Part shown: positions 1 to 5,896 of the stretch, in pieces
How positions within the stretch are numbered: position 1 is the first letter of the stretch
Layout: each line of letters starts with the position of its first letter
Translations under genes and position numbers: made by a program
Notes under the pieces: generated by a model
The model's input: the letters and a program-made list of their open reading frames with translations, nothing else
What the model was told of the DNA's origin: nothing
Databases searched by the model: none
DNA from: Candidatus Nealsonbacteria bacterium RIFCSPLOWO2_01_FULL_38_120
Lineage (GTDB): Bacteria > Patescibacteriota > Minisyncoccia > Minisyncoccales > GWA2-38-27
Length of the DNA stretch: 9,045 nucleotides
Reading direction: 5' to 3'
NCBI GenBank assembly: GCA_001821475.1
Contig: MHMF01000021.1
Location: forward strand, 1-9,045

Positions 1-6
1 AAAAAT

Positions 7-339
7 ATGAAAAAAATATTAACAGGTCTGGCTTCAGCGGCTATTTTGGCTTCTCCGTTGGTAGTTTTTGCGGCTATGCTCCCCGGAACCGCAGTTATTT
101 GTTGCGGCGCCGGCACCGTAGTAGACAATATCACGAATTGGCTTTTCGCTATTTTAATAGCGGTGGCTGTTATTTTTATTTTGATAGCGGCATTCCATTT
201 CATAACAGCGGCTGGCGATCCGGCGAAAACAGAAAAAGCAAGAAATTATGTTCTTTACGCTTTGATCGGCGTGGTGGTGGCTTTTGTAGCCAAAGCGTTG
301 GTAATGTTCGCAGGGTCAATAGTTAGCCCCGGAGCATAA
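7..339 (+). CDS. Pilin-like T4SS membrane protein (VirB2/TrbC type)
   Basis: A 110-residue small membrane protein. Residues 1-22 read as a Sec signal peptide (KK charge, hydrophobic core, FAA at the likely cleavage site). Two hydrophobic segments follow, about 45-68 and 81-106, separated by the short charged loop GDPAKTEKARN. This layout, with the phrase FITAAGDPAKTEKARNYVLY before the second helix, is typical of the pilin-like VirB2/TrbC proteins that occur in many copies in Patescibacteria, often next to type IV secretion ATPases. A Cys pair (C32, C33) lies just before the first helix of the mature protein. The likely role is a pilus or secretion-channel subunit in the cytoplasmic membrane. 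The gene starts 6 bases into the window, so its upstream partners and RBS cannot be seen. It is followed by a terminator, so it ends its transcript. The family call rests on topology and the loop motif, not on a search. Confidence 0.72.
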   Translation: MKKILTGLASAAILASPLVVFAAMLPGTAVICCGAGTVVDNITNWLFAILIAVAVIFILIAAFHFITAAGDPAKTEKARNYVLYALIGVVVAFVAKALVMFAGSIVSPGA

Positions 340-385
340 TATTATAAATTTGGCTTTCTATATTGATGTCTGGGAAAAATAAATT

Positions 386-424
386 ATCCCGCTCTGATGT
401 TCATCGGAGCGGGATTGATTTTTT
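386..424 (+). terminator. Intrinsic terminator after the pilin-like gene
   Basis: Thirteen-bp stem (386-398 with 403-415, one G-T wobble) closed by the 4-nt loop GTTC, followed by TGATTTTTT. It lies 47 bases after the pilin stop codon. The tip GAT-GTTC-ATCGG resembles the tips of other hairpins in this window. Confidence 0.85.
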
Positions 425-442
425 AATCAGGGAATATAGAAT
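415..442 (+). promoter_or_regulatory. Possible promoter for the NYN gene
   Basis: TTGATT (415-420), a 16-bp spacer and TAGAAT (437-442; 5 of 6 matches to the -10 consensus) stand about 20 bases before the ATG at 463. The -35 box overlaps the foot of the preceding terminator. Weak -35 and AT-rich surroundings keep this tentative. Confidence 0.3.
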
Positions 443-462
443 AAAAAATAAGAAATTAGTGT

Positions 463-966
463 ATGACCTCAAGCACTATGAAAACAGATCATAATAATTA
501 CGCCTTTATAGACAGCCAAAATTTAAATCTTGGAGTTAAAAGCCAAGGATGGATTTTGAATTTTTTAAGATTCAGGAAATTTCTAAAAGACAAGTATAGA
601 GTTGAAAAAGCATACTTATTTATAGGATATATTTCCGGGAATCAAGCGCTTTATACCAAGTTGCAAGAATCTGGTTATGTCTGTATTTTTAAGCCCACAT
701 TGGCGATAAAAGAGAATGGCGCTGCAAAAATTAAAGGTAATGTTGATGCTGAATTAGTTTTACATGCGATGATTCAATATCCTAATTATAGTAAAGCCGT
801 TATTGTTTCCGGAGACGGGGATTTTTATTGTTTGGTGGAGTATCTAACCGAACAAAATAAGTTGGCTAAAATAATTGTTCCAAATGTTCGCTTCTCATCT
901 TTATTGAGAAAATTTAGCGGTTTTGTTGTTAATATCCAGTTATTCAAGGAAAAATTAAAGAAATAA
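463..966 (+). CDS. NYN-domain (LabA/DUF88-like) putative ribonuclease
   Basis: A 167-residue single-domain protein of the NYN family, a branch of the PIN-like metal-dependent nuclease fold. The acidic active-site positions are present in the expected order: YAFIDSQN (D17, N20) after the first strand, KGNVDAELVL (D95, E97) in the middle, and VSGDGDF (D118, D120) at the third strand. The C-terminal part (IIVPNVRFSSLLRKFSGFVV) fits the last strand and helix. NYN proteins are thought to cut RNA, but the substrate cannot be told from sequence. There are two possible starts, ATG 463 and ATG 478; the second begins closer to the domain and neither has a Shine-Dalgarno sequence. The gene stands alone between two terminator-like structures, and its stop codon overlaps the U-tract of a converging minus-strand small RNA candidate. 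Fold assignment is firm; biological role unknown. Confidence 0.8.
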   Translation: MTSSTMKTDHNNYAFIDSQNLNLGVKSQGWILNFLRFRKFLKDKYRVEKAYLFIGYISGNQALYTKLQESGYVCIFKPTLAIKENGAAKIKGNVDAELVLHAMIQYPNYSKAVIVSGDGDFYCLVEYLTEQNKLAKIIVPNVRFSSLLRKFSGFVVNIQLFKEKLKK

Positions 967-1012
967 AAAAAGAGGCATTCCCTCGGGACGAAACCCTTTG
1001 GTAGTCCTCTCA
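965..1012 (-). terminator. Terminator of the minus-strand small RNA
   Basis: A 6-bp stem including one G-T wobble, GAGAGG (1012-1007) with CCTCTT (975-970), encloses about 31 nt. It is followed on the minus strand by a T-run (T971-T965 in minus-strand sense). The stem is short for a terminator; the run of T gives it most of its weight. On the plus strand no T-run follows, so it does not explain the end of the NYN transcript. Confidence 0.4.
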
Positions 1013-1019
1013 TCGTGAT
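965..1019 (-). ncRNA. Candidate minus-strand small RNA (about 55 nt)
   Basis: Read on the minus strand, a consensus-like promoter (1055 to 1026) is followed by about 55 nt that end in a terminator: GAGAGG (1012-1007) pairs with CCTCTT (975-970), then seven T in all (complement of A971-A965). Between the arms, GGAC (1008-1005) can also pair with GTCC (987-984) around ACC-AAAG-GGT, giving a second hairpin that uses the same bases as the terminator stem, so the two are mutually exclusive. The start near 1019 is inferred from promoter spacing. The minus-strand ORF running through it has no family features and extends antisense into the NYN gene, so I read this as RNA and not protein. I do not recognise the family. 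Confidence 0.42.
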
Positions 1020-1025
1020 ATTTTA

Positions 1026-1055
1026 ATTGTAGCAAAAAGTAATTCTTTATGTCAA
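1026..1055 (-). promoter_or_regulatory. Strong promoter for the minus-strand small RNA
   Basis: On the minus strand, TTGACA (1055-1050; 6/6) and TACAAT (1031-1026; 5/6) are separated by 18 bp. Nothing coding lies downstream before the terminator at 1012-965. The match is as good as the promoter before the MNT gene at 8091. Confidence 0.5.
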
Positions 1056-1091
1056 TAGCCGTATAGATGCGCTATGTAAAAAAAATAATCT

Positions 1092-1174
1092 GCGGGTATG
1101 GCGAAACAGCAGACGCGCCAGGTTTAGGACCTGGCGGGAGAAATCCCGTGGGGGTGCAAATCCCTCTACCCGCA
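1092..1174 (+). tRNA. tRNA-Leu (anticodon UAG)
   Basis: Class II tRNA. Acceptor stem 1092-1098 (GCGGGTA) pairs with 1167-1173 (TACCCGC); discriminator A1174; no encoded CCA. D-stem GCG (1101-1103) with CGC (1114-1116). Anticodon stem CCAGG/CCTGG with loop TTTAGGA, anticodon TAG at 1125-1127, G37. The long variable arm CGGGA-GAAA-TCCCG (1135-1148) marks Leu/Ser/Tyr class, and with UAG it reads CUN leucine codons. T-stem GGGGG/CCCTC with one G-T wobble. Two conserved positions are unusual: the D-loop AAACAGCAGA lacks the G18-G19 pair (reads as A18-G19), and the T-loop TGCAAAT has G55 instead of U55. All stems are intact, so it looks functional. Confidence 0.95.
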
Positions 1175-1177
1175 CTA

Positions 1178-1183
1178 TATAAT
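1178..1183 (+). promoter_or_regulatory. Possible -10 box upstream of the Fic gene
   Basis: Perfect TATAAT 28 bp before the ATG at 1211. At 17-bp spacing the -35 position would be TGCAAA inside the tRNA T-loop, a poor match. The surroundings are AT-rich, so chance is likely. The Fic gene could equally be read through from the tRNA transcript. Confidence 0.22.
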
Positions 1184-1210
1184 TTTATAAAGTTTGGTAA
1201 TATAGAATGT

Positions 1211-1984
1211 ATGACAATACAACAAAAAGAGATTATTATAACTGAACAGCTTGCGGTAAAAAAAGAGGGCTTGAAACAAGAATCATTAAAACACAAAAGC
1301 ATTATTTTTGAAATTTTGGATAATCCGGATATTCGCGACCAATTTATATTAAAACTTACTTATAATAGCAATCGCATAGAAGGCAGCACTCTTACCGAGC
1401 CAGACACGGCAGCTATTTTGTTTGATAATGTCGCCTTGTCAAACAAAAGCTTGAGCGAACAGTTTGAGGCAAAAAATCATCAAACAGCTTTAAATTATTT
1501 ATTTGACTGCGTAGTCAAAAAAGAAAAAATCAGCGAAAATTTAATTCTTAAATTTCATAGCATTCTGATGAACGGCGTTCGTTCAGATGCCGGCCTATAT
1601 CGCAACCACGCCGTAAGAATTGTTGGCGTTAATTTGCCGACTGCCAATTTTATGAGCGTTCCGAAATTGATGTCGGAAATTATTGATCTCGCTAATAAAA
1701 AATCAGATGATATTATTGCTTTATCTGCCAGCGCCCACAGCGTTTTTGAAAAAATACATCCTTTTTCGGACGGCAACGGTCGTGTTGGTCGTTTGATTAT
1801 GAATTTTATGCTTCTTCGCGCTAATTTCGCGCCGGCCATTATCCGCCAGGAACAAAAACGGGCTTATTATGCTTATTTATACAAAGCTCAAACTAACGGC
1901 GATCACAGTCAGTTGGAAGATTTTTTCTGTGGCGCCATATCCGACGGCTTCAAAATTTTAGATCGCAAAGATGTTGAGCAGTAA
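1211..1984 (+). CDS. Fic-family protein AMP-transferase (class II type)
   Basis: Starting at ATG 1211 the protein has 257 residues. The frame stays open upstream to 1067, but that part runs through tRNA-Leu, so the later start is chosen. The Fic core motif is complete: HPFSDGNGRVGR (H183-R194), with catalytic His183, Asp187 and Arg191. GLYRNHAVRIVG (128-139) matches the flap region preceding the core. An N-terminal inhibitory motif S/TxxxE(G/N) is visible as SNRIEG (S53-G58); Glu57 would block productive ATP binding, which defines class II Fic proteins. The expected activity is transfer of AMP from ATP to a Ser/Thr/Tyr of a target protein in the cytosol; the target is unknown. No separate antitoxin gene is adjacent, in line with self-inhibition. 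There is no winged-helix domain C-terminal to Fic, so it is a short version of the family. No Shine-Dalgarno. Confidence 0.9.
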   Translation: MTIQQKEIIITEQLAVKKEGLKQESLKHKSIIFEILDNPDIRDQFILKLTYNSNRIEGSTLTEPDTAAILFDNVALSNKSLSEQFEAKNHQTALNYLFDCVVKKEKISENLILKFHSILMNGVRSDAGLYRNHAVRIVGVNLPTANFMSVPKLMSEIIDLANKKSDDIIALSASAHSVFEKIHPFSDGNGRVGRLIMNFMLLRANFAPAIIRQEQKRAYYAYLYKAQTNGDHSQLEDFFCGAISDGFKILDRKDVEQ

Positions 1985-2006
1985 AATTGGGAACTGGTCT
2001 CAATTG

Positions 2007-2057
2007 CAATAGGGGCGTGTAAATTTTTCCGTAGCAAAATTTATTACGCTCCCATTG
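2007..2057. repeat. Long hairpin-forming inverted repeat after the Fic gene
   Basis: CAAT (2007-2010) pairs with ATTG (2054-2057), then, after one A-C mismatch, GGGGCGTG (2012-2019) with TTACGCTCC (2044-2052; one bulged T, two G-T wobbles), then TAAATTTT (2020-2027) with AAAATTTA (2036-2043); loop TCCGTAGC. About 20 pairs. No T-run follows, so it is not a simple terminator. Its 3' foot carries TTGACA (2055-2060), with only a weak GATAAG downstream at 15 bp. Confidence 0.55.
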
Positions 2058-2114
2058 ACAGGCGGGGATTGTTTTGATAAGTTGAAATAAAGTTAAGGAG
2101 ATTAAGAATGTATT

Positions 2115-2142
2115 TGTCCGTTGGAAAACGGACATTTTTTTT
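2115..2142 (+). terminator. Strong intrinsic terminator
   Basis: Perfect 8-bp stem TGTCCGTT (2115-2122) with AACGGACA (2127-2134), GGAA loop, then eight T. It stands 131 bases after the Fic stop codon, so it ends either a long Fic 3' UTR or a separate short transcript starting in 2007-2100. An AAGGAG sequence (2095-2100) and ATG (2108) sit directly before the stem. Confidence 0.88.
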
Positions 2143-2144
2143 AG

Positions 2145-2309
2145 AAGCTCAAAACTCAAAACTCAAAACTATAACCTTAAAGTTTAAAACTACCCCCTCC
2201 TCAATCCTCCCCTCCGATGGTCATCGGATGGAAGGAAGCGCGGGGAAGAAAATGGTTTTAAGGTTTTAAGTTATGGTTTTGCGCTTTGAATTTTAAGTTT
2301 TGAGTTTAA
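2145..2309. repeat. Long imperfect inverted repeat upstream of nusA
   Basis: The left arm starts with three tandem CTCAAAA units (2148-2168), followed by ATAACC, TTAAAG and TTTAAAAC. The right arm (about 2250-2309) returns the complement in reverse order: GGTTTTAAGG, GTTATGG, then AAGTTTTGAGTTT. The apex is a 14-bp stem (2205-2218 with 2223-2236, two mismatches) with tip CCGAT-GGTC-ATCGG. The structure ends 6 bases before the nusA ATG. The whole 1985-2314 gap holds only this element, the 2007-2057 hairpin and the 2115 terminator; I see no convincing gene in it. Confidence 0.5.
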
Positions 2310-2314
2310 TTTTT

Positions 2315-3694
2315 ATGGATCTAAAAAATTTTGCGTCGGCAATATCCCAAATATGCGAAGAAAAAGGCATTTCAAGGGAAAAAGTGATTGAAAGCATTGA
2401 GACGGCCTTAGCCGCAGCTTACAAAAAAGATTATGGCGAAAAGGGCCAGATGGTCAAAGCTAAATTAAGCCCTGAAACAGGAGAGGCTAAATTTTGGCAG
2501 GTCAAAACAGCGGTTGATGGCAGTATGATTTATTCAGAGGAGGAATTAGAAGCGCTGAAAGAAAAAAAAGTCTCTTTGGCTGGCGAGGGGTTAGAGAAAA
2601 AAACAGAAGAGGAAGGAGGCGGGGAAGAGATTAGGAAAGTCCGTTTTAATCAGGAAAGGCATATTATGATGGAGGATGCTTTAAAAATAAATCCTAAAAT
2701 CAAAGCAGGGGAAGATATGGAATTTGCTTTAGTCCAAAAAAAGGACTACGGCAGAATTGCCGCTCAGACAGCTAAGCAGGTAATTTTGCAGAAAATAAGA
2801 GAAGCGGAAAGGGAAACGATTTTCGGAGAATACAAATCAAAGGAGGGTCAGATAGTGTCCGGGGTTGTTCAGCGGATTGAGGGCGATAATATTTTTATTG
2901 ACATAGGTAAAACATTAGCCGTTCTGCCGAGAGAGGAGCAGGTCTACGGCGAATTTTACAAACCTGGCCAGCGCCTTAAATTTTATATCTTATCTGTTGA
3001 CGACAATCCGAGAGGCCCGGCCGTGATTTTGTCGCGCGCTTATCCAAAGTTGATTTCAAGACTTTTTGAGTTAGAGGTCCCAGAAATCTCGGCCGGGCAA
3101 GTTGTTGTCCGTTCAATAGCCAGAGAACCGGGCGCTCGTTCTAAAATAGCGGTTGAATCAACAGAGCAAGGTATTGACCCCATAGGAAGCGCGGTAGGAC
3201 AACGGGGGACAAGGGTTATGGCAGTTATCAGCGAGTTGGGTGGGGAGAAAATTGATATTATTGAATACTCGGAAAAGCCGGAGGAATTTATCGCCAACGC
3301 TCTTTCCCCGGCAAAGGTGGTTGATGTTAAATTGCTGGAAAAAAATAAAGCGCTTTGTCTTGTTCCCGACGACCAGTTGTCCTTGGCTATCGGTAAAGAT
3401 GGGCAGAATGTCCGGCTGGCGGCAAAGCTTACTGGCTGGAAAATAAATGTTAAATCCGTGAATGAAGAAGAAGCGGAAAAGGGGAAGGAAAAGAGTGTTG
3501 AGGATGGAGATTCTGCGCCATTGTCGGATGATCACACAGAAAATCACACGAAGGAGAAACCAGAAGAGAAAAAAATAGAAATAAAAGAAGAAAAACCTAA
3601 AAAAGAGAAAAAAGTTAAAAAGGAAAAGCCGAAAAAAAACAAGGAAAAAAAGAAGCAAAAAAAGAATCAAAAAATAATAACTAATTTGCAATAA
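2315..3694 (+). CDS. nusA: Transcription termination/antitermination factor NusA
   Basis: NusA binds RNA polymerase and nascent RNA and controls pausing, termination and antitermination. ATG 2315 (MDLKNFASAISQICEEKG) is preferred over the in-frame TTG at 2300 because it fits the family N-terminus; the protein is then 459 residues. Visible domains: N-terminal polymerase-binding domain (about 1-170) with an acidic insertion around 75-107; S1 RNA-binding domain (about 176-243, GQIVSGVVQRIEG onward); KH1 (about 275-330, GxxG loop GQRG at 295-298, in DPIGSAVGQRGTRV); KH2 (about 345-385, GKDG at 360-363, in LAIGKDGQNVRLA). After KH2 there is no acidic repeat domain but a tail of about 70 residues made almost only of Lys and Glu, encoded by long A-runs. 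It is followed by a large inverted repeat and then hppA. The usual rimP and infB neighbours are absent here. Confidence 0.95.
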   Translation: MDLKNFASAISQICEEKGISREKVIESIETALAAAYKKDYGEKGQMVKAKLSPETGEAKFWQVKTAVDGSMIYSEEELEALKEKKVSLAGEGLEKKTEEEGGGEEIRKVRFNQERHIMMEDALKINPKIKAGEDMEFALVQKKDYGRIAAQTAKQVILQKIREAERETIFGEYKSKEGQIVSGVVQRIEGDNIFIDIGKTLAVLPREEQVYGEFYKPGQRLKFYILSVDDNPRGPAVILSRAYPKLISRLFELEVPEISAGQVVVRSIAREPGARSKIAVESTEQGIDPIGSAVGQRGTRVMAVISELGGEKIDIIEYSEKPEEFIANALSPAKVVDVKLLEKNKALCLVPDDQLSLAIGKDGQNVRLAAKLTGWKINVKSVNEEEAEKGKEKSVEDGDSAPLSDDHTENHTKEKPEEKKIEIKEEKPKKEKKVKKEKPKKNKEKKKQKKNQKIITNLQ

Positions 3695-3810
3695 TCGAGG
3701 GGTAGGGGGGAGATAAAATCTTTAATTTTCATAAATTGATCGTAGTAAATTTCCCACGATCGTAGGAAATTTACCACGATGAAATTTATCTCTCCGGTGT
3801 TTCCGATTAT
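3691..3810. repeat. Nested inverted repeats between nusA and hppA
   Basis: The outer arms ATAATCG (3691-3697) and CGATTAT (3804-3810) match exactly. The next arms GGGGAGATAAAAT (3707-3719) and AATTTATCTCTCC (3783-3795) pair with two mismatches. The core 3739-3780 is a 42-bp near-palindrome made of two tandem half-units (cores CGTAGTAAATTTCCCACGAT and CGTAGGAAATTTACCACGAT), each itself near-palindromic around AAATTT. Seven T (3821-3827) follow ten bases later and abut the hppA start codon, so a terminator role for nusA is possible but the spacing is poor. Confidence 0.6.
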
Positions 3811-3827
3811 CGCTTGATTGTTTTTTT

Positions 3828-5819
3828 ATGCAAAGTTTTTTACCGATATTAGCGCCGATTTTGGGAGCGTTTTTCGTTCTTTATGTTATGTTTGAAATTA
3901 AAAAGAGCCCGGCCGGCGAGGGGAAAATGGTTGAAATCGCAGAGGCTATAAAAGAGGGAGCGATTTCTTATCTTAAAAGGCAATACAGAACAATAGCAGT
4001 TGTTTTAGTCGCGTTATTTGTTATTTTATATTTTATTTTCGGAATTAAAACAGGAATCGGATTTTTAGTCGGAGCGGCGCTTTCCGCTTTATCCGGCTTT
4101 GTCGGGATGATGATTTCAACTCAGGCAAATGTTAAAGTGGCGGAAGCGGCCAAAAAGGGAATGAAGCAGGCTTTTAATTTGTCTTTCAAGGGCGGATTGG
4201 TAACAGGTCTTTTAGTTGTAAGTCTGGGATTGCTTGCTGTGGCAAGTTTTTATTTTTTAACAAAGGATTTTGGTTCTTTGATTGCCTTGGGATTTGGCGC
4301 AAGCTTGATTTCTGTTTTCAGCCGGTTGGGAGGGGGTATTTATACTAAGGCGGCTGATGTCGGAGCTGACATAGTGGGCAAAGTTGAAAAAGGAATTCCT
4401 GAAGACGATCCGAGAAATCCGGCCGTGATAGCCGACCAGGTTGGAGATAATGTCGGCGATTGCGCGGGAATGGCGGCTGATATTTTTGAAACATACACTG
4501 TGGCGATAATCGCGACGATGATTTTGGGAAATCTGCTTTTTCCGCTGTATCCCCAATTAGTTCTTTTACCGTTGACAATATCCGCTGTGGCGATAATCGC
4601 TTCAATTATCGGAAGTTTTTTTGTGAAATTAGGAGTAAAAAAAAATATTATGGGAGCGCTTTATAAGGGAATAATCGCTTCCGCAATCTTGGCGGCAATA
4701 GGATTTTATTTCGTTTTAATTTTAATATCAGGAGTGAGAAACAATGTTTTACGAGTGGATATTATTAATAGTTTTTATCCTCCGCTTCTGATAGGGCTTT
4801 TGGTCGCGCTCGGGATGTTTACGATTTCAGAGTATTACACTTCCAGAAAAAGCAAAGCGGTAAAAGGCATTGCCGAAGCGTCTCAGACAGGCCATGCGAC
4901 GAATATGATCGCCGGTTTGGCGCTTGGAATGAAGTCAACCGCTTTGCCCATTCTTTTAATTTCAGCCGGGATTATTTTCAGCTATAATTTTGCGGGAATC
5001 TACGGCATTGCTTTAGCCGTGACATCAATGCTTTCTCTTGCCGGCATAATCGTCGCGGTTGACGCTTATGGGCCCATAACAGATAACGCCGGAGGCATCG
5101 CGGAAATGTCCGGCTTGCCCGGAGAAGTAAGGGAAATCACTGATTCTTTAGACGCGGTTGGGAATACCACAAAAGCAGTGACAAAGTCCTATGCAATTGC
5201 TTCAGCCGGTTTGGCCGCCTTGGTTCTTTTTTCCGCTTACGCCCAAGAGCTGTCCGGAAAAACCAGTTTTTCTTTGGAAAACCCGAAGGTTGTTGTCGGT
5301 TTATTTATTGGCGGGCTTCTGCCTTATTTATTCGCTTCTTTTGCTATGTCGGCGGTGGGCAATGCGGCAGGGAAAGTGGTTGACGAGGTAAGGCGGCAAT
5401 TCAAAGAAATTTCAGGGCTGATGGAAGGAACAGCCAGGGCTGATTACGGAAAATGTGTTGATATTGTCACAAGAGCGTCTATAAAAGAAATGGTGGCTCC
5501 AGCTTTACTGCCTGTCCTTGCTCCTATTTTAGTTGGGATTTTTCTTGGCAAAGAAGCGCTGGGAGGGCTTTTAATGGGCAGTATTATTACCGGGCTTTTT
5601 GTCGCCATCTCAATGACAACCGGAGGCGCGGCATGGGACAACGCTAAAAAATATATTGAAGCGGGCGCTTTTGGCGGAAAAGGTTCATTCGCCCACCAGG
5701 CGGCTGTCACAGGCGACACTGTCGGAGATCCGTACAAAGACACTGCTGGGCCCGCTATAAATCCCATGATAAAGGTCTTGAATATTGTCGCGCTTTTAAT
5801 TGTTTCTTTTTTGGCTTGA
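3828..5819 (+). CDS. hppA: Membrane-bound pyrophosphatase, K+-independent proton-pumping type
   Basis: Integral membrane enzyme that hydrolyses pyrophosphate and pumps ions out across the cytoplasmic membrane. It has 663 residues, the normal size, with about 16 hydrophobic segments. The family signatures are intact: DVGADIVGKVE (177-187), DDPRNPAVIADQVGDNVGD (193-211) with the Mg-PPi binding Asp residues, DAYGPITDNAGGIAEM (412-427), and near the C-terminus GGKGSFAHQAAVTGDTVGDP (617-635) followed by YKDTAGPAINPMIKVLN. At the position that decides potassium need the sequence reads GNTTKAVTK, with Lys449 and Thr452; K+-dependent enzymes have Ala/Gly there. By family knowledge K+-independent members pump protons, so proton pumping is inferred. 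No Shine-Dalgarno; the ATG directly follows a run of seven T. The gene stands alone, with inverted repeats on both sides. Confidence 0.95.
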   Translation: MQSFLPILAPILGAFFVLYVMFEIKKSPAGEGKMVEIAEAIKEGAISYLKRQYRTIAVVLVALFVILYFIFGIKTGIGFLVGAALSALSGFVGMMISTQANVKVAEAAKKGMKQAFNLSFKGGLVTGLLVVSLGLLAVASFYFLTKDFGSLIALGFGASLISVFSRLGGGIYTKAADVGADIVGKVEKGIPEDDPRNPAVIADQVGDNVGDCAGMAADIFETYTVAIIATMILGNLLFPLYPQLVLLPLTISAVAIIASIIGSFFVKLGVKKNIMGALYKGIIASAILAAIGFYFVLILISGVRNNVLRVDIINSFYPPLLIGLLVALGMFTISEYYTSRKSKAVKGIAEASQTGHATNMIAGLALGMKSTALPILLISAGIIFSYNFAGIYGIALAVTSMLSLAGIIVAVDAYGPITDNAGGIAEMSGLPGEVREITDSLDAVGNTTKAVTKSYAIASAGLAALVLFSAYAQELSGKTSFSLENPKVVVGLFIGGLLPYLFASFAMSAVGNAAGKVVDEVRRQFKEISGLMEGTARADYGKCVDIVTRASIKEMVAPALLPVLAPILVGIFLGKEALGGLLMGSIITGLFVAISMTTGGAAWDNAKKYIEAGAFGGKGSFAHQAAVTGDTVGDPYKDTAGPAINPMIKVLNIVALLIVSFLA

Positions 5820-5828
5820 CAAATGATC

Positions 5829-5878
5829 ACCCCCTCCTCACCCCCCGATGACCATCGGAGGGGAGGAGTGGTGGGGGT
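5829..5878. repeat. C/G-rich hairpin after hppA, possible terminator
   Basis: A stem of roughly 18 pairs with a few bulges, from ACCCCC (5829-5834) to GGGGGT (5873-5878), with tip CCGAT-GACC-ATCGG (5845-5858). Only TTT follows, so termination would be weak. It starts 9 bases after the hppA stop. Its left arm shares ACCCCCTCCTCA with the apex of the element upstream of nusA (2191-2203). Confidence 0.6.
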
Positions 5879-5896
5879 TTAGAATTCATAAATCAC

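Noticed and set aside
825..1013. 62-residue minus-strand protein starting at the small RNA candidate
   Set aside because: Most of it is antisense to the conserved NYN domain end, and it passes through the terminator T-run; an RNA gene explains the promoter better.
1067..1210. N-terminal extension of the Fic protein
   Set aside because: This part of the open frame lies across tRNA-Leu; the domain starts after ATG 1211.
2108..2269. 53-residue frame with a good Shine-Dalgarno (AAGGAG) and ATG
   Set aside because: It runs straight through a strong terminator and low-complexity inverted-repeat DNA, and the product shows no family features. Kept only as a possible leader signal in the findings.
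3158..3691. 177-residue minus-strand frame opposite nusA
   Set aside because: Its Phe-rich stretch is the complement of the Lys/Glu-coding A-runs of nusA; no domain is visible.
3739..3780. CRISPR-like repeat between nusA and hppA
   Set aside because: Only two 20-bp units directly abutting each other, without spacers; they are palindromic halves of one inverted repeat.
5816..5821. TTGACA at the hppA stop as a promoter for tig
   Set aside because: No -10-like sequence at 15-19 bp; that stretch is the C-rich hairpin arm.
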